NCBI GenBank assembly: GCA_021202715.1
Contig: JAJQCL010000172.1
Coordinates: 1 to 11,824 of the forward strand
Source: Lachnospiraceae bacterium
Lineage (GTDB): Bacteria > Bacillota > Clostridia > Lachnospirales > Lachnospiraceae
Length of the DNA stretch: 11,824 nt
Reading direction: 5' to 3'
In this document: positions 5,639-11,824 of the stretch, one piece after another
Position numbering within the stretch: position 1 is the first letter of the stretch
How the letters are laid out: each line of letters starts with the position of its first letter
Translations under genes and position numbers: made by a program
Notes under the pieces: generated by a model
What the model saw: the letters and a program-made list of their open reading frames with translations, nothing else
Told to the model about the DNA's origin: nothing
Database searches by the model: none

Positions 5639-6811
5639 TCACGCATTCTTTCTCAGAAAATCTTCATACAGCGGCGACATGCTCCGCAGTCTCTCAATGA
5701 TCTTCTTCAGCTCGTCCACCACATAATCAATCTCCTCCCGCGTAGTGTCCTCAGACAGAGTCAGGCGCAGTGAACCATGGGCGATCTCATGCGGCAGGCC
5801 GATCGCCAGCAGCACATGGGATGGATCAAGAGAACCGGAGGTGCAGGCTGACCCGCTGGAGCCGCAGATTCCCCGCTGATCCAGCATGATCAGCAACGAT
5901 TCTCCCTCTACATAACGAAAACAGAAATTTGCATTGCCGGGCAGGCGCTTCTGCGGATCCCCGTTCAGTCTCACATAGGGAATCTCGGCCAGAACCCTCT
6001 CAATCAAATGATCCCGCAGAGAAGCCTGACACTGTCCCCACTCTTCCAGATGTTCCCCGGCAAGCTCCGCAGCCTTCCCCATGCCGACGATTCCCGGAAC
6101 ATTGTGCGTACCGGCCCGGCGGTTTCTCTCCTGCGCGCCCCCGTGGATCAGAGGCGTCAGCTTCACGCCCCGGCGACAATAGAGGATGCCGACACCCTTG
6201 GGGCCGTGGAATTTGTGGCCGCTGGCGCTGAGCAGATCAATATTCATGGCCCGCACATCCAGCGGAATGTGCCCCACCGCCTGCACTGCATCTGTATGAA
6301 AGAGAATGCCATGCCGGTGGGCGATCGCGCCGATCTCACTGATGGGCTCCACCGTCCCAATCTCATTGTTGGCCGTCATGATGGAGATCAGGATGGTATC
6401 AGGACGGATTGCCGCTTCCACAGCCTCCGGGCTCACCAGGCCATTTTCATCCACATCCAGGTACGTCACCTCGCAGCCCTGCTTCTCCAGCCACTCACAG
6501 GTATGAAGAATCGCATGATGTTCGATCTTTGAGGTGATGATGTGCTTCCCCTTCTTCGCGCAGGTCTCGGCCACGGCCTTCAGCGCCCAGTTGTCGGATT
6601 CGCTGCCGCCGGCCGTAAAATAGATCTCCCGCGCCTCCGCGCCCAGCAGGGCTGCGATCTGCTCCCGGGCCCGATCGACTGCCTGCAGGCTCTCGCCTGC
6701 AAACTGGTAGACACTGGACGGGTTGCCAAAATTCTCACAAAAATACGGTTTCATGGCGTCGTATACCTCGGGCCGTACCCGGGTCGTCGCCGCATTATCC
6801 AGATAAATCAT
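5639..6811 (-). CDS. nifS: Cysteine desulfurase, NifS/IscS family
   Basis: This PLP enzyme takes sulfur from L-cysteine as an enzyme persulfide, releases alanine, and passes the sulfur to the scaffold encoded just downstream. It is 390 residues from MIYLDNAATT, the classic N-terminus of the family. H99 (KIEHHA) stacks on PLP, K200 in SASGHKFHGPKG binds PLP, and the catalytic cysteine is C323 in GSSGSACTSGSLDPSH. The loop is of the long, flexible group I type. GGAGG lies 8 nt before the chosen ATG. The TTG at 6835 would add eight residues with no support. It is the first gene after a near-consensus promoter at 6871-6899, which carries an inverted repeat that could bind an Rrf2/IscR-type regulator. 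No such regulator gene adjoins it, unlike in many isc operons. Confidence 0.97.
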   Translation of the reverse strand: MIYLDNAATTRVRPEVYDAMKPYFCENFGNPSSVYQFAGESLQAVDRAREQIAALLGAEAREIYFTAGGSESDNWALKAVAETCAKKGKHIITSKIEHHAILHTCEWLEKQGCEVTYLDVDENGLVSPEAVEAAIRPDTILISIMTANNEIGTVEPISEIGAIAHRHGILFHTDAVQAVGHIPLDVRAMNIDLLSASGHKFHGPKGVGILYCRRGVKLTPLIHGGAQERNRRAGTHNVPGIVGMGKAAELAGEHLEEWGQCQASLRDHLIERVLAEIPYVRLNGDPQKRLPGNANFCFRYVEGESLLIMLDQRGICGSSGSACTSGSLDPSHVLLAIGLPHEIAHGSLRLTLSEDTTREEIDYVVDELKKIIERLRSMSPLYEDFLRKNA

Positions 6812-6837
6812 TGATATCGCCTCCAGAACTTTCAAAT

Positions 6838-6850
6838 ACGTTCACAACGT
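6838..6850. repeat. Inverted repeat in the nifS 5' leader
   Basis: ACGTT and AACGT flank a 3-nt centre (CAC on the plus strand). It lies about 14 to 27 nt after the predicted transcription start of nifS and before the ribosome binding site. It is short and could be chance, a small hairpin or a second operator. Confidence 0.3.
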
Positions 6851-6870
6851 TATGTCCCTTGTGACTTCAA

Positions 6871-6899
6871 AATATACTCTCTTTTACCTATCTTGTCAA
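6871..6899 (-). promoter_or_regulatory. Near-consensus sigma-A promoter of nifS-nifU
   Basis: The minus strand has a perfect -35 TTGACA (6894-6899), a 17-nt spacer and -10 TATATT (6871-6876). Transcription should begin near 6864, giving a leader of about 53 nt before the nifS ATG. Such a strong promoter for an Fe-S operon suggests it is held down by a repressor. Confidence 0.88.
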
Positions 6900-6904
6900 T
6901 AGGT
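6886..6904. promoter_or_regulatory. Inverted repeat over the nifS promoter, candidate operator
   Basis: ACCTAT (6886-6891) and ATAGGT (6899-6904) are perfect inverted arms with a 7-nt centre that covers most of the -35 hexamer. Position and symmetry suit a repressor such as an Rrf2/IscR-type protein, but the regulator is not identified here. Confidence 0.5.
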
Positions 6905-6922
6905 TTAATAGGATTTATTCTC

Positions 6923-6955
6923 AAAAAAAGGAGCAGAGGATCACTCCTCCGCTCC
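6923..6955 (-). terminator. Strong intrinsic terminator of the lysozyme/two-component operon
   Basis: On the minus strand an 11-bp stem (one G-U pair) closes a GTGA tetraloop of the GNRA type and is followed by seven T residues (6923-6929). It lies 25 nt after the kinase stop codon and just upstream of the nifS promoter, separating the two operons cleanly. Confidence 0.93.
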
Positions 6956-6980
6956 CTGCACAACATGACATGACGGATTA

Positions 6981-8486
6981 CTATTCCGAAATATCCTGAT
7001 TCTCCTGTTCTTTATAAAGCGGGATTCGAAGCCAGAAACGGACGCCATTCGCTTCGTTCTCGACGCCGCAGCTGCCATGATGGATCAGGACAATCTTCTG
7101 CACAATATACAGGCCAAGTCCCGTGTTGCTCATCCTCTCATCCTCATCCTCGTTGTCCTCTGAGAGGACGACGAAGCTGCGCCAGATCCGTTCCAGGCTC
7201 TCTTCCGGAATGAGATCACCGTCATTGTACACCGTACACAGCGCATCCTCTCCGTCCCGGGCCAGCCGGAAACGGATCCGTCCGCCCTCGCAGACGTGCT
7301 TCACTGCATTCGTCAGATAATTTTCCATGGCCTGAGAGAGATACCGTTCTCCGCCCAGGACGATCAGGGATTCCTCGCACTGATAATCCAGCGTCACCGG
7401 GCGTCTCTGGATCAGCGCCAGGATCTTCTCCTGCAGACGTTGGGCAGTCACAGACAGATCCATGGGGGCCAGGGACATATTTTCCAGACCCTGTTCCACC
7501 GAGCTCAGCTCCAGCAGATTTTCAACGATCTCCGTCATATTGTGAATCTCATCCATCAGGGAACTGTAATAATAATCCCGATCGATCTGATCCTCCATGC
7601 ACTGGAGCATCTCCACGTGATTGGACATGATCGCCAGCGGCGTCTTTAACTCATGGGAAATATTCGCCAGGAACTCCTCCCGCATGCGATTGAGTTTCTC
7701 CTTGTAGCGGTTTTCCTCCGCCAGGATATGATTGGTCTCCTCCAGATAGACCAGAGAATCCTGAATCTCATCAGCCATCCGGTTAATGCTTTCCGCCAGC
7801 TCCCGCATTTCCCGGTATCGGCTGCTTTCATCTGCTTTCCGGGAAAAATCCCGGCGGCTGATGCGGCTGGCTACCTGATTGATGTTCTCGATCGAGCGCA
7901 GCATCCGGCTTGTCATCACCCACATCGTGAGAAGCCCTACAACGATGACCAGCCCCAGAAGCGCGGTCAGGAACGCATCCGTATAGGAAAAGCTGCTCCC
8001 AACTGAGCGGGTATTTTCGGTGATCCTCACATAATACGTGCATCCATCCAGTTCAATTTTCCCGCGCAGGATGATCTGCGTGCCGCTGTATTTTATCTCA
8101 GGATCACTCTGATAGAGTTTCTTCCAGTCCTGCGGTCGGCTGCTCTCCATGTCGCCCAGGTTCTGCGCAATCCCTGTTCCGTAGACATTCTCATCTTTTT
8201 CGGTTACGATCTTAAAACGGAAATTGGCATCCTCATAGGTCGCAAGCAGTGCGCTCAGGGTCTCCGCATCCAGCGAAGTGCAGGAAGAGACAGCCTCGAA
8301 TGCCGCTTTCATCAGCTTCGACTTCTGGTAGACATAAAAATTGTTGGCAAAAAGAAAATACAACAGCCTGAAGCCGCCCACCACCAGAAGCAGAAACAGA
8401 GCCTGCGTCCGCAGAAACGCGCCCCGGATGGTTCGCGTCTTCTTCGTTTTTCCTCTTTCCGCCATCCCGGCCTCCTCCGCTTTCAT
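6981..8486 (-). CDS. Two-component sensor histidine kinase
   Basis: This 501-residue membrane kinase is probably partnered with the response regulator upstream. The first membrane helix is about 29-47, an extracellular sensor region spans about 50-170, and the second helix is about 171-192. A HAMP linker covers about 193-245, with a short coiled coil to 270. The HisKA domain has H278 in NISHELKTP. The HATPase domain has an N-box at N393 (ENYLTNAVKHV), a G1 motif NDGD (421-424) and a G2 motif NTGLGLYIV (454-462). The ATG at 8484-8486 overlaps the regulator stop as ATGA. A second start at 8463-8465 (MAERGKTKK) has a much stronger GGAGGAGG 5 nt upstream and may be the one used. The signal sensed is unknown, but linkage to a muramidase suggests the cell envelope. 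A strong terminator follows. Confidence 0.95.
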   Translation of the reverse strand: MKAEEAGMAERGKTKKTRTIRGAFLRTQALFLLLVVGGFRLLYFLFANNFYVYQKSKLMKAAFEAVSSCTSLDAETLSALLATYEDANFRFKIVTEKDENVYGTGIAQNLGDMESSRPQDWKKLYQSDPEIKYSGTQIILRGKIELDGCTYYVRITENTRSVGSSFSYTDAFLTALLGLVIVVGLLTMWVMTSRMLRSIENINQVASRISRRDFSRKADESSRYREMRELAESINRMADEIQDSLVYLEETNHILAEENRYKEKLNRMREEFLANISHELKTPLAIMSNHVEMLQCMEDQIDRDYYYSSLMDEIHNMTEIVENLLELSSVEQGLENMSLAPMDLSVTAQRLQEKILALIQRRPVTLDYQCEESLIVLGGERYLSQAMENYLTNAVKHVCEGGRIRFRLARDGEDALCTVYNDGDLIPEESLERIWRSFVVLSEDNEDEDERMSNTGLGLYIVQKIVLIHHGSCGVENEANGVRFWLRIPLYKEQENQDISE

Positions 8487-9181
8487 GATGATCCCTGCAG
8501 ATCTTCGTCCGGAACCTGAAAACGATAGCCTGCGCCGTAGACCGTATGAATATAATTACACTCATGGGTGAGCTGCGCGCGCAGTCTCTTGATCACCGTG
8601 TCAACACTGCGGATCCCGCCCTCGAAGTCATAGCCCCACACCGCATCGAGGATCTGATTGCGGCTGAGGACCTCCCGGGAATGACGGATCAGGTAGAGAA
8701 GCACATCGAATTCCCGACGGGTCAGCTCCACCGGCCGGTCAGACACATAGACGCGCTGTTCCTTCTCATCGATGCGCAGCTTCCCCAGCTCCAGACTGCC
8801 CTTTTCCTTCTGTGAGCGGCGCAGAACCGCCTGAATATGCGCCTCCAGAACCGCCAGCATAAACGGCTTCGTCAGATAGTCGTCAGCTCCCATGTCGAAG
8901 CTGGCCAGCTGATCACCCATGCCTGTCTTCGCGGTCAGCATAATCACAGGAATATCCGAGATTTCCCGGATCCCCTTGAGGATCGCTTTCCCGTCGAAGA
9001 AGGGAAGCATGATGTCCAGAATCAGCAGATCATACTCCTCCACATGCTCCATCAGATATTCATACGCCGTTTTCCCATTTCCCTCTGTCTCCACAGAATA
9101 TCCTTTAAGCGTCAGGAAATCACGGACAGAACGACGGATCTTCTCCTCGTCCTCCACAAAATAAATCTTTGTCTGCAGCAT
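8483..9181 (-). CDS. OmpR/PhoB-family response regulator
   Basis: This 232-residue DNA-binding response regulator should be phosphorylated by the kinase gene that overlaps its stop codon. The receiver domain (about 4-118) has acidic residues D11 and E12, the phosphoacceptor D56 in LLILDIMLP, T83 in VIMLTAKT and K105 in DYLTKPF. The winged-helix domain (about 128-223) includes VELTRREFDVLLYLIRHS, a recognition helix region RSVDTVIKRLRAQL and the final HTVYGAGYRF. GGGAGGAG lies 5 nt before ATG. The gene begins 25 nt after the lysozyme gene, with no terminator between, so the three genes form one operon. OmpR-family regulators bind direct repeats of about 11 bp, and such a repeat is present at the head of this operon (11173-11194), which suggests self-regulation. 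Confidence 0.97.
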   Translation of the reverse strand: MLQTKIYFVEDEEKIRRSVRDFLTLKGYSVETEGNGKTAYEYLMEHVEEYDLLILDIMLPFFDGKAILKGIREISDIPVIMLTAKTGMGDQLASFDMGADDYLTKPFMLAVLEAHIQAVLRRSQKEKGSLELGKLRIDEKEQRVYVSDRPVELTRREFDVLLYLIRHSREVLSRNQILDAVWGYDFEGGIRSVDTVIKRLRAQLTHECNYIHTVYGAGYRFQVPDEDLQGSS

Positions 9182-9206
9182 GGTTTCTCCTCCCGGATCA
9201 CGCAGG

Positions 9207-11114
9207 TCAGGATTTTTTGATATACGTACTGCTCATATAGCCCTTATAGGTCTTACCGCTGACCGTCACCTTCACATAATACCAGGTCTTTCCATTCTTA
9301 TCCTTTGTCCGGTAATAGACGCGGACGGACTTCCCCTTGGGGATCGACGTCAGCTTCTTATAGGCAGTCCCCGCATACTGACGCAGATTCACCGATCCCG
9401 TGGTTTTCGCCTTATAACTCGTCTTTGTCGTGCCCAGTGTCGCGATCGAGGAGTAGGCGCCGTAAGTCGTCACGCCGTTCACCTTGCTGTATGCGCGGAT
9501 TTTATAGTAATACTGCGTATATGTTTTCAGGCCGGTGTTCTTCCAGGTGGATGTTCCCGCCGCCACCTTGGCTACTCTCTTATACGTGCCGTTCCGGGAA
9601 GAGGATCGATAAATCAGGTACCCGGTGACACCGCCCTGTTCCTTCCAGGAAAGTGTGATCGTCTTCGCCGTGACCTTGGCGGCCTCAACAGAAGTCACCT
9701 TCTTCACCTTCACGGTGGCATATTTGGAGCTGACGTATCCTGTGACCGTCTCATCATCCACCGTCGTCTTGACCCGGTACCAGCGTACGCCCTTTGAATC
9801 CGTGGTGATCGCCTGAACGGACAGAGCGGTCCCCTTGGCGACGGAAAGTACCGTCTTATACGAAGATCCCGCATGCAGCCGCATGGAGGTCTTCTTCGTC
9901 GTCACAATCTTATAGCTGGCGGTCTTGGCGGTATAGGCATAGGCGACATCGGAAAATTCACCGTAGATCTTTTCCCCATCCACCTTCACATAGGCGCGCA
10001 CCTTATAATAATACTCTTTGCCGCTGGTTCGTCCGGTGTTGGTATAGCTGGTGGACTCCTTGACCGTTTTGATCTTCTTGTACGTCCCATTGTAGGCTGT
10101 TGAACGCCAGATTTCATATCCCACCACGTCGCTCAGTGCATCAAAGGAAATGGTCAGCTCCGAGGTACTGGAGTGGGACTTGACCTTGACCCCGGTCACC
10201 GTATCAACCAGCGAAGAGTCGACCGTGCCGTAATCAGTCTCCGCCTCCACGGTACCGTAATAGAAATTGACGTCCGCATCACCGCTGATCCCATCGACCT
10301 TGCCGGAAGAGGAATACTGCCAGTAGGCGTATTTCCAGGAATAATTCCAGTCAGTGACCGTCTTAGAAGCCGTCCAGGTCGTCGTATTGTAGCGGGCGAT
10401 CCAGATCTTATAAGAAGCCGCCAGAGTGTCCGTATCCAGCCAGGTCGTCAGATCGTTGTAATTGGCATAGATCATACTGGTGTAGCCTGCCGCTTCCACA
10501 ATGTCGCAGAAAGTCTGACAGATCTTTGTCGCTTTCGAGCCGGAGACATTCTTATTCCGGTAACTGGACGCAGTCTCCCAGTCAAAGACGACCGGGCAGG
10601 TCAGCGTCGTGCTGCCCAACAGTTTCAGCACATAATTGGCCTCTGATTTTGCCTCAGCCGTCGTCGTCGCCTGAGAGAAATAATAGACGCCCACCGCCAC
10701 ACCGGCCGCTTTCGCGCCTTTCAGATTTTCTTCAAAATAGGGATCCGCAGAAGTTGTGCTATAACCAATGCGGATGATTGCGAAATCGATTCCATCCGCC
10801 TTCACGGCTTCCCAGTCAATCTCCGCCTGCCATTTAGACACATCGACGCCATAGCTGATCTCAATGCCCGAAAGGCTGCTCGCATGGGTATATGTTAATC
10901 CCGTGTACGGATTCGCTTTCGAACTCGAGGTCGCCTGGTTGGAATCCACGGCCTCCTCTTCCTCCGCACGATTCATCATCTTCACATAGTCCGGATCGTC
11001 CCAGTCGGCCTCCTGCGCATGCACTGTCCCGGCAAAGGCCAGAATGAGAAGCGCCGCGCCCAGAAGCACCGCCTTTAACCCCATGTATTTTCTGCGTTCC
11101 AGAGTGACTCCCAT
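9207..11114 (-). CDS. Secreted GH25 muramidase with two FN3-SH3 units
   Basis: This is a predicted secreted lysozyme of 635 residues that cleaves the MurNAc-GlcNAc bond of peptidoglycan. The signal peptide has R7, R8 and K9, a hydrophobic stretch 12-30, and a likely cleavage after VHA (33). An acidic and Ser/Thr-rich linker runs to about 85. The GH25 domain covers about 87-288: GVDVSKWQ (D91), the catalytic pair D178 and E180 in PVVFDWE, and the closing YWQYSSSG and GDADVNFYYG. Two repeats follow, each an FN3-like domain and a bacterial SH3 domain: about 305-396 plus 398-470, and 473-563 plus 565-635. They probably bind the cell wall. GGAGG is 7 nt before ATG. It is the first gene of an operon with the response regulator and kinase. 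It may remodel the host's own wall or attack neighbours; nothing here points to phage. Confidence 0.95.
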   Translation of the reverse strand: MGVTLERRKYMGLKAVLLGAALLILAFAGTVHAQEADWDDPDYVKMMNRAEEEEAVDSNQATSSSKANPYTGLTYTHASSLSGIEISYGVDVSKWQAEIDWEAVKADGIDFAIIRIGYSTTSADPYFEENLKGAKAAGVAVGVYYFSQATTTAEAKSEANYVLKLLGSTTLTCPVVFDWETASSYRNKNVSGSKATKICQTFCDIVEAAGYTSMIYANYNDLTTWLDTDTLAASYKIWIARYNTTTWTASKTVTDWNYSWKYAYWQYSSSGKVDGISGDADVNFYYGTVEAETDYGTVDSSLVDTVTGVKVKSHSSTSELTISFDALSDVVGYEIWRSTAYNGTYKKIKTVKESTSYTNTGRTSGKEYYYKVRAYVKVDGEKIYGEFSDVAYAYTAKTASYKIVTTKKTSMRLHAGSSYKTVLSVAKGTALSVQAITTDSKGVRWYRVKTTVDDETVTGYVSSKYATVKVKKVTSVEAAKVTAKTITLSWKEQGGVTGYLIYRSSSRNGTYKRVAKVAAGTSTWKNTGLKTYTQYYYKIRAYSKVNGVTTYGAYSSIATLGTTKTSYKAKTTGSVNLRQYAGTAYKKLTSIPKGKSVRVYYRTKDKNGKTWYYVKVTVSGKTYKGYMSSTYIKKS

Positions 11115-11159
11115 TGCTATTCCTCCAAAATTTTACGAAACTGTTTCTTCTTTATCCGT

Positions 11160-11188
11160 ATTTACGTTAGACCATAAAAGTGACACAA
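11160..11188 (-). promoter_or_regulatory. Candidate promoter of the lysozyme/two-component operon
   Basis: TTGTGT (11183-11188) and GTAAAT (11160-11165) are 17 nt apart on the minus strand. An alternative is TCACAT (11189-11194) with TCTAAC (11166-11171), also 17 nt apart. Both are weak, as expected for a promoter that needs an activator, and both overlap the tandem repeats. Confidence 0.45.
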
Positions 11189-11194
11189 ATGTGA
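11173..11194 (-). promoter_or_regulatory. Tandem 11-bp direct repeats, probable response-regulator operator
   Basis: On the minus strand, TCACATTTGTG is followed without a gap by TCACTTTTATG, identical at 9 of 11 positions. They lie about 60 to 80 nt before the lysozyme ATG, at the -35 position of the likely promoter. Side-by-side repeats with an 11-bp period are the usual target of OmpR/PhoB/PhoP-type regulators, and one is encoded in this operon. The repeat is seen; the binding is inferred. Confidence 0.6.
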
Positions 11195-11233
11195 GAACCC
11201 GAAGGTTCCAAAATCAGGGGCATACGGCCTGAT
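11194..11233 (-). terminator. Two short hairpins after the hypothetical gene, weak terminator candidate
   Basis: On the minus strand, ATCAGG and CCTGAT (11228-11233 and 11213-11218) form a stem followed by TTT. Then GAACC-TTCG-GGTTC (11195-11208) forms a second stem with a stable TTCG tetraloop. Neither has a long T-run. They sit between the hypothetical gene stop and the lysozyme operator. Confidence 0.35.
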
Positions 11234-11248
11234 CATAGCCCCTCCGCG

Positions 11249-11818
11249 CTACTCTCCATGGACACTCAGCCATTCCCCGTACCAGTCCAGACACGCGTTA
11301 GTCCAGTGTGTGACCGCAGCCGTCTCCTGCACGCGGAGCGTCTCCAGCTGCAGCAGAGCCGTCTCCGGCTCTCCATTCGATGCGCCAGATCCCTCCATCT
11401 GGCACGCTTTCTCTTCAAGGTGCCGGATCACCGCGGCCTGCCGCTCGGCCGCGGCCGCCTCCGCCTGCCTGCGCGCCTCTTCCATCTCCTCCTCAAGAAG
11501 CCCGAAGCGCCAGTCTCGCCATGCCGATTCCGTCGAGAGCTCACCCGGAAGCCAGGACTTCTTCGGAACGGCCCGCAGACTTTCGATCATCGCCTGTTCC
11601 TCCGCAGTCCGCTGTCCGGCAGCGCCCATTTTCCCGGCCACATGCTCCCGATAATGATCATAGCCAAAGGGATAGAACAGCACCCGCCCATCGTCCGAAA
11701 AAAACAGCAGAGAATCCGCCACCTGACGGAGCAGCTCCCTGGCATGAGAGACAATACCGATCGTTCCCCGGTAGATCTGGAAAAGTGATTCCCGCGTCTC
11801 GCGGGCCGGGATAGCCAT
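11249..11818 (-). CDS. Hypothetical protein, possibly 5'-truncated by the window
   Basis: This 189-residue reading is not recognised. The N-terminal part (about 1-60) has short hydrophobic pieces, including ELLRQVADSLLFFSDDGRVL and FYPFGYDHYREHV. The middle (about 95-140) is rich in Glu, Ala, Arg and Gln and looks like a long charged helix or coiled coil. The C-terminus has THWTNACLDWYGEWL. No signal peptide or clear membrane helix is evident. The frame stays open to the window end above the ATG at 11816-11818, so the real start may lie outside, and no ribosome binding site can be judged. Long readings on the other strand here are proline- and arginine-rich and look like shadows. The gene is 134 nt upstream of the lysozyme operon and probably in a separate transcript. 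No function is proposed. Confidence 0.6.
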   Translation of the reverse strand: MAIPARETRESLFQIYRGTIGIVSHARELLRQVADSLLFFSDDGRVLFYPFGYDHYREHVAGKMGAAGQRTAEEQAMIESLRAVPKKSWLPGELSTESAWRDWRFGLLEEEMEEARRQAEAAAAERQAAVIRHLEEKACQMEGSGASNGEPETALLQLETLRVQETAAVTHWTNACLDWYGEWLSVHGE

Positions 11819-11824
11819 GTGCTT

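Noticed and set aside
5623..5646. Eight-residue N-terminal extension of NifU
   Set aside because: It overlaps the nifS stop, lacks a ribosome binding site and contains the GGGAGG that serves the downstream ATG.
6812..6835. Eight-residue N-terminal extension of NifS from a TTG
   Set aside because: The family begins at MIYLDNAATT, and the GGAGG site lies inside the extension, 8 nt before the chosen ATG.
11258..11788. Plus-strand open frame (176 codons) opposite the hypothetical gene
   Set aside because: Its Arg/Leu/Pro-rich composition is typical of a shadow frame. The minus-strand reading has a more protein-like composition, although confidence is only moderate.

Overview
The window reads as a chromosomal segment of a low-to-mid GC Firmicute. 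The long-form threonine synthase, the NifS/NifU-type Fe-S module, the GH25 lysozyme with FN3 and SH3 repeats, strong GGAGG ribosome binding sites and sigma-A-like promoters fit a Clostridia/Lachnospiraceae-type gut anaerobe. This placement is an inference from gene style; no rRNA or other marker gene is present. All twelve genes I accept lie on the minus strand, so transcription runs from high to low coordinates. No tRNA, rRNA, CRISPR array, insertion sequence or phage structural gene was seen. The longest stretch without a gene is 241 nt.

In transcription order: (1) 11249-11818, an unrecognised protein with a charged helical middle, possibly cut by the window edge. (2) 11114-6981, an operon of a secreted GH25 muramidase with two FN3-SH3 units, an OmpR-family response regulator and a membrane histidine kinase. 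It ends in a textbook terminator at 6923-6955. Two adjacent 11-bp direct repeats sit at the -35 position of the operon and look like an OmpR/PhoP-type operator, so the kinase/regulator pair may control itself and the cell-wall hydrolase. (3) 6811-5182, nifS-nifU (cysteine desulfurase and Fe-S scaffold), with a near-consensus promoter (TTGACA-17-TATATT) overlapped by an inverted repeat. (4) 4996-4463, a lone A24 prepilin peptidase preceded by a leader with two strong stem-loops. (5) 4221-3387, a two-gene module of an XRE-type repressor and a sigma-70 region-4-like HTH protein. The genes overlap by 8 bp, and the promoter carries a palindrome over its -35 region. (6) 3291-97, ilvN-ilvC-thrC for branched-chain amino acid and threonine synthesis, led by a strong promoter with a leader of only about 29 nt and no visible T-box.

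Most of the window is ordinary metabolism. The parts worth a second look are the tandem operator of the lysozyme/two-component operon, the XRE/sigma-like module, the operator of nifSU, the cofactor loop of the ketol-acid reductoisomerase (Tyr where Arg is usual), and several intergenic stem-loops that could be dispersed repeats or leader structures. I found no convincing evidence for a wholly new system.
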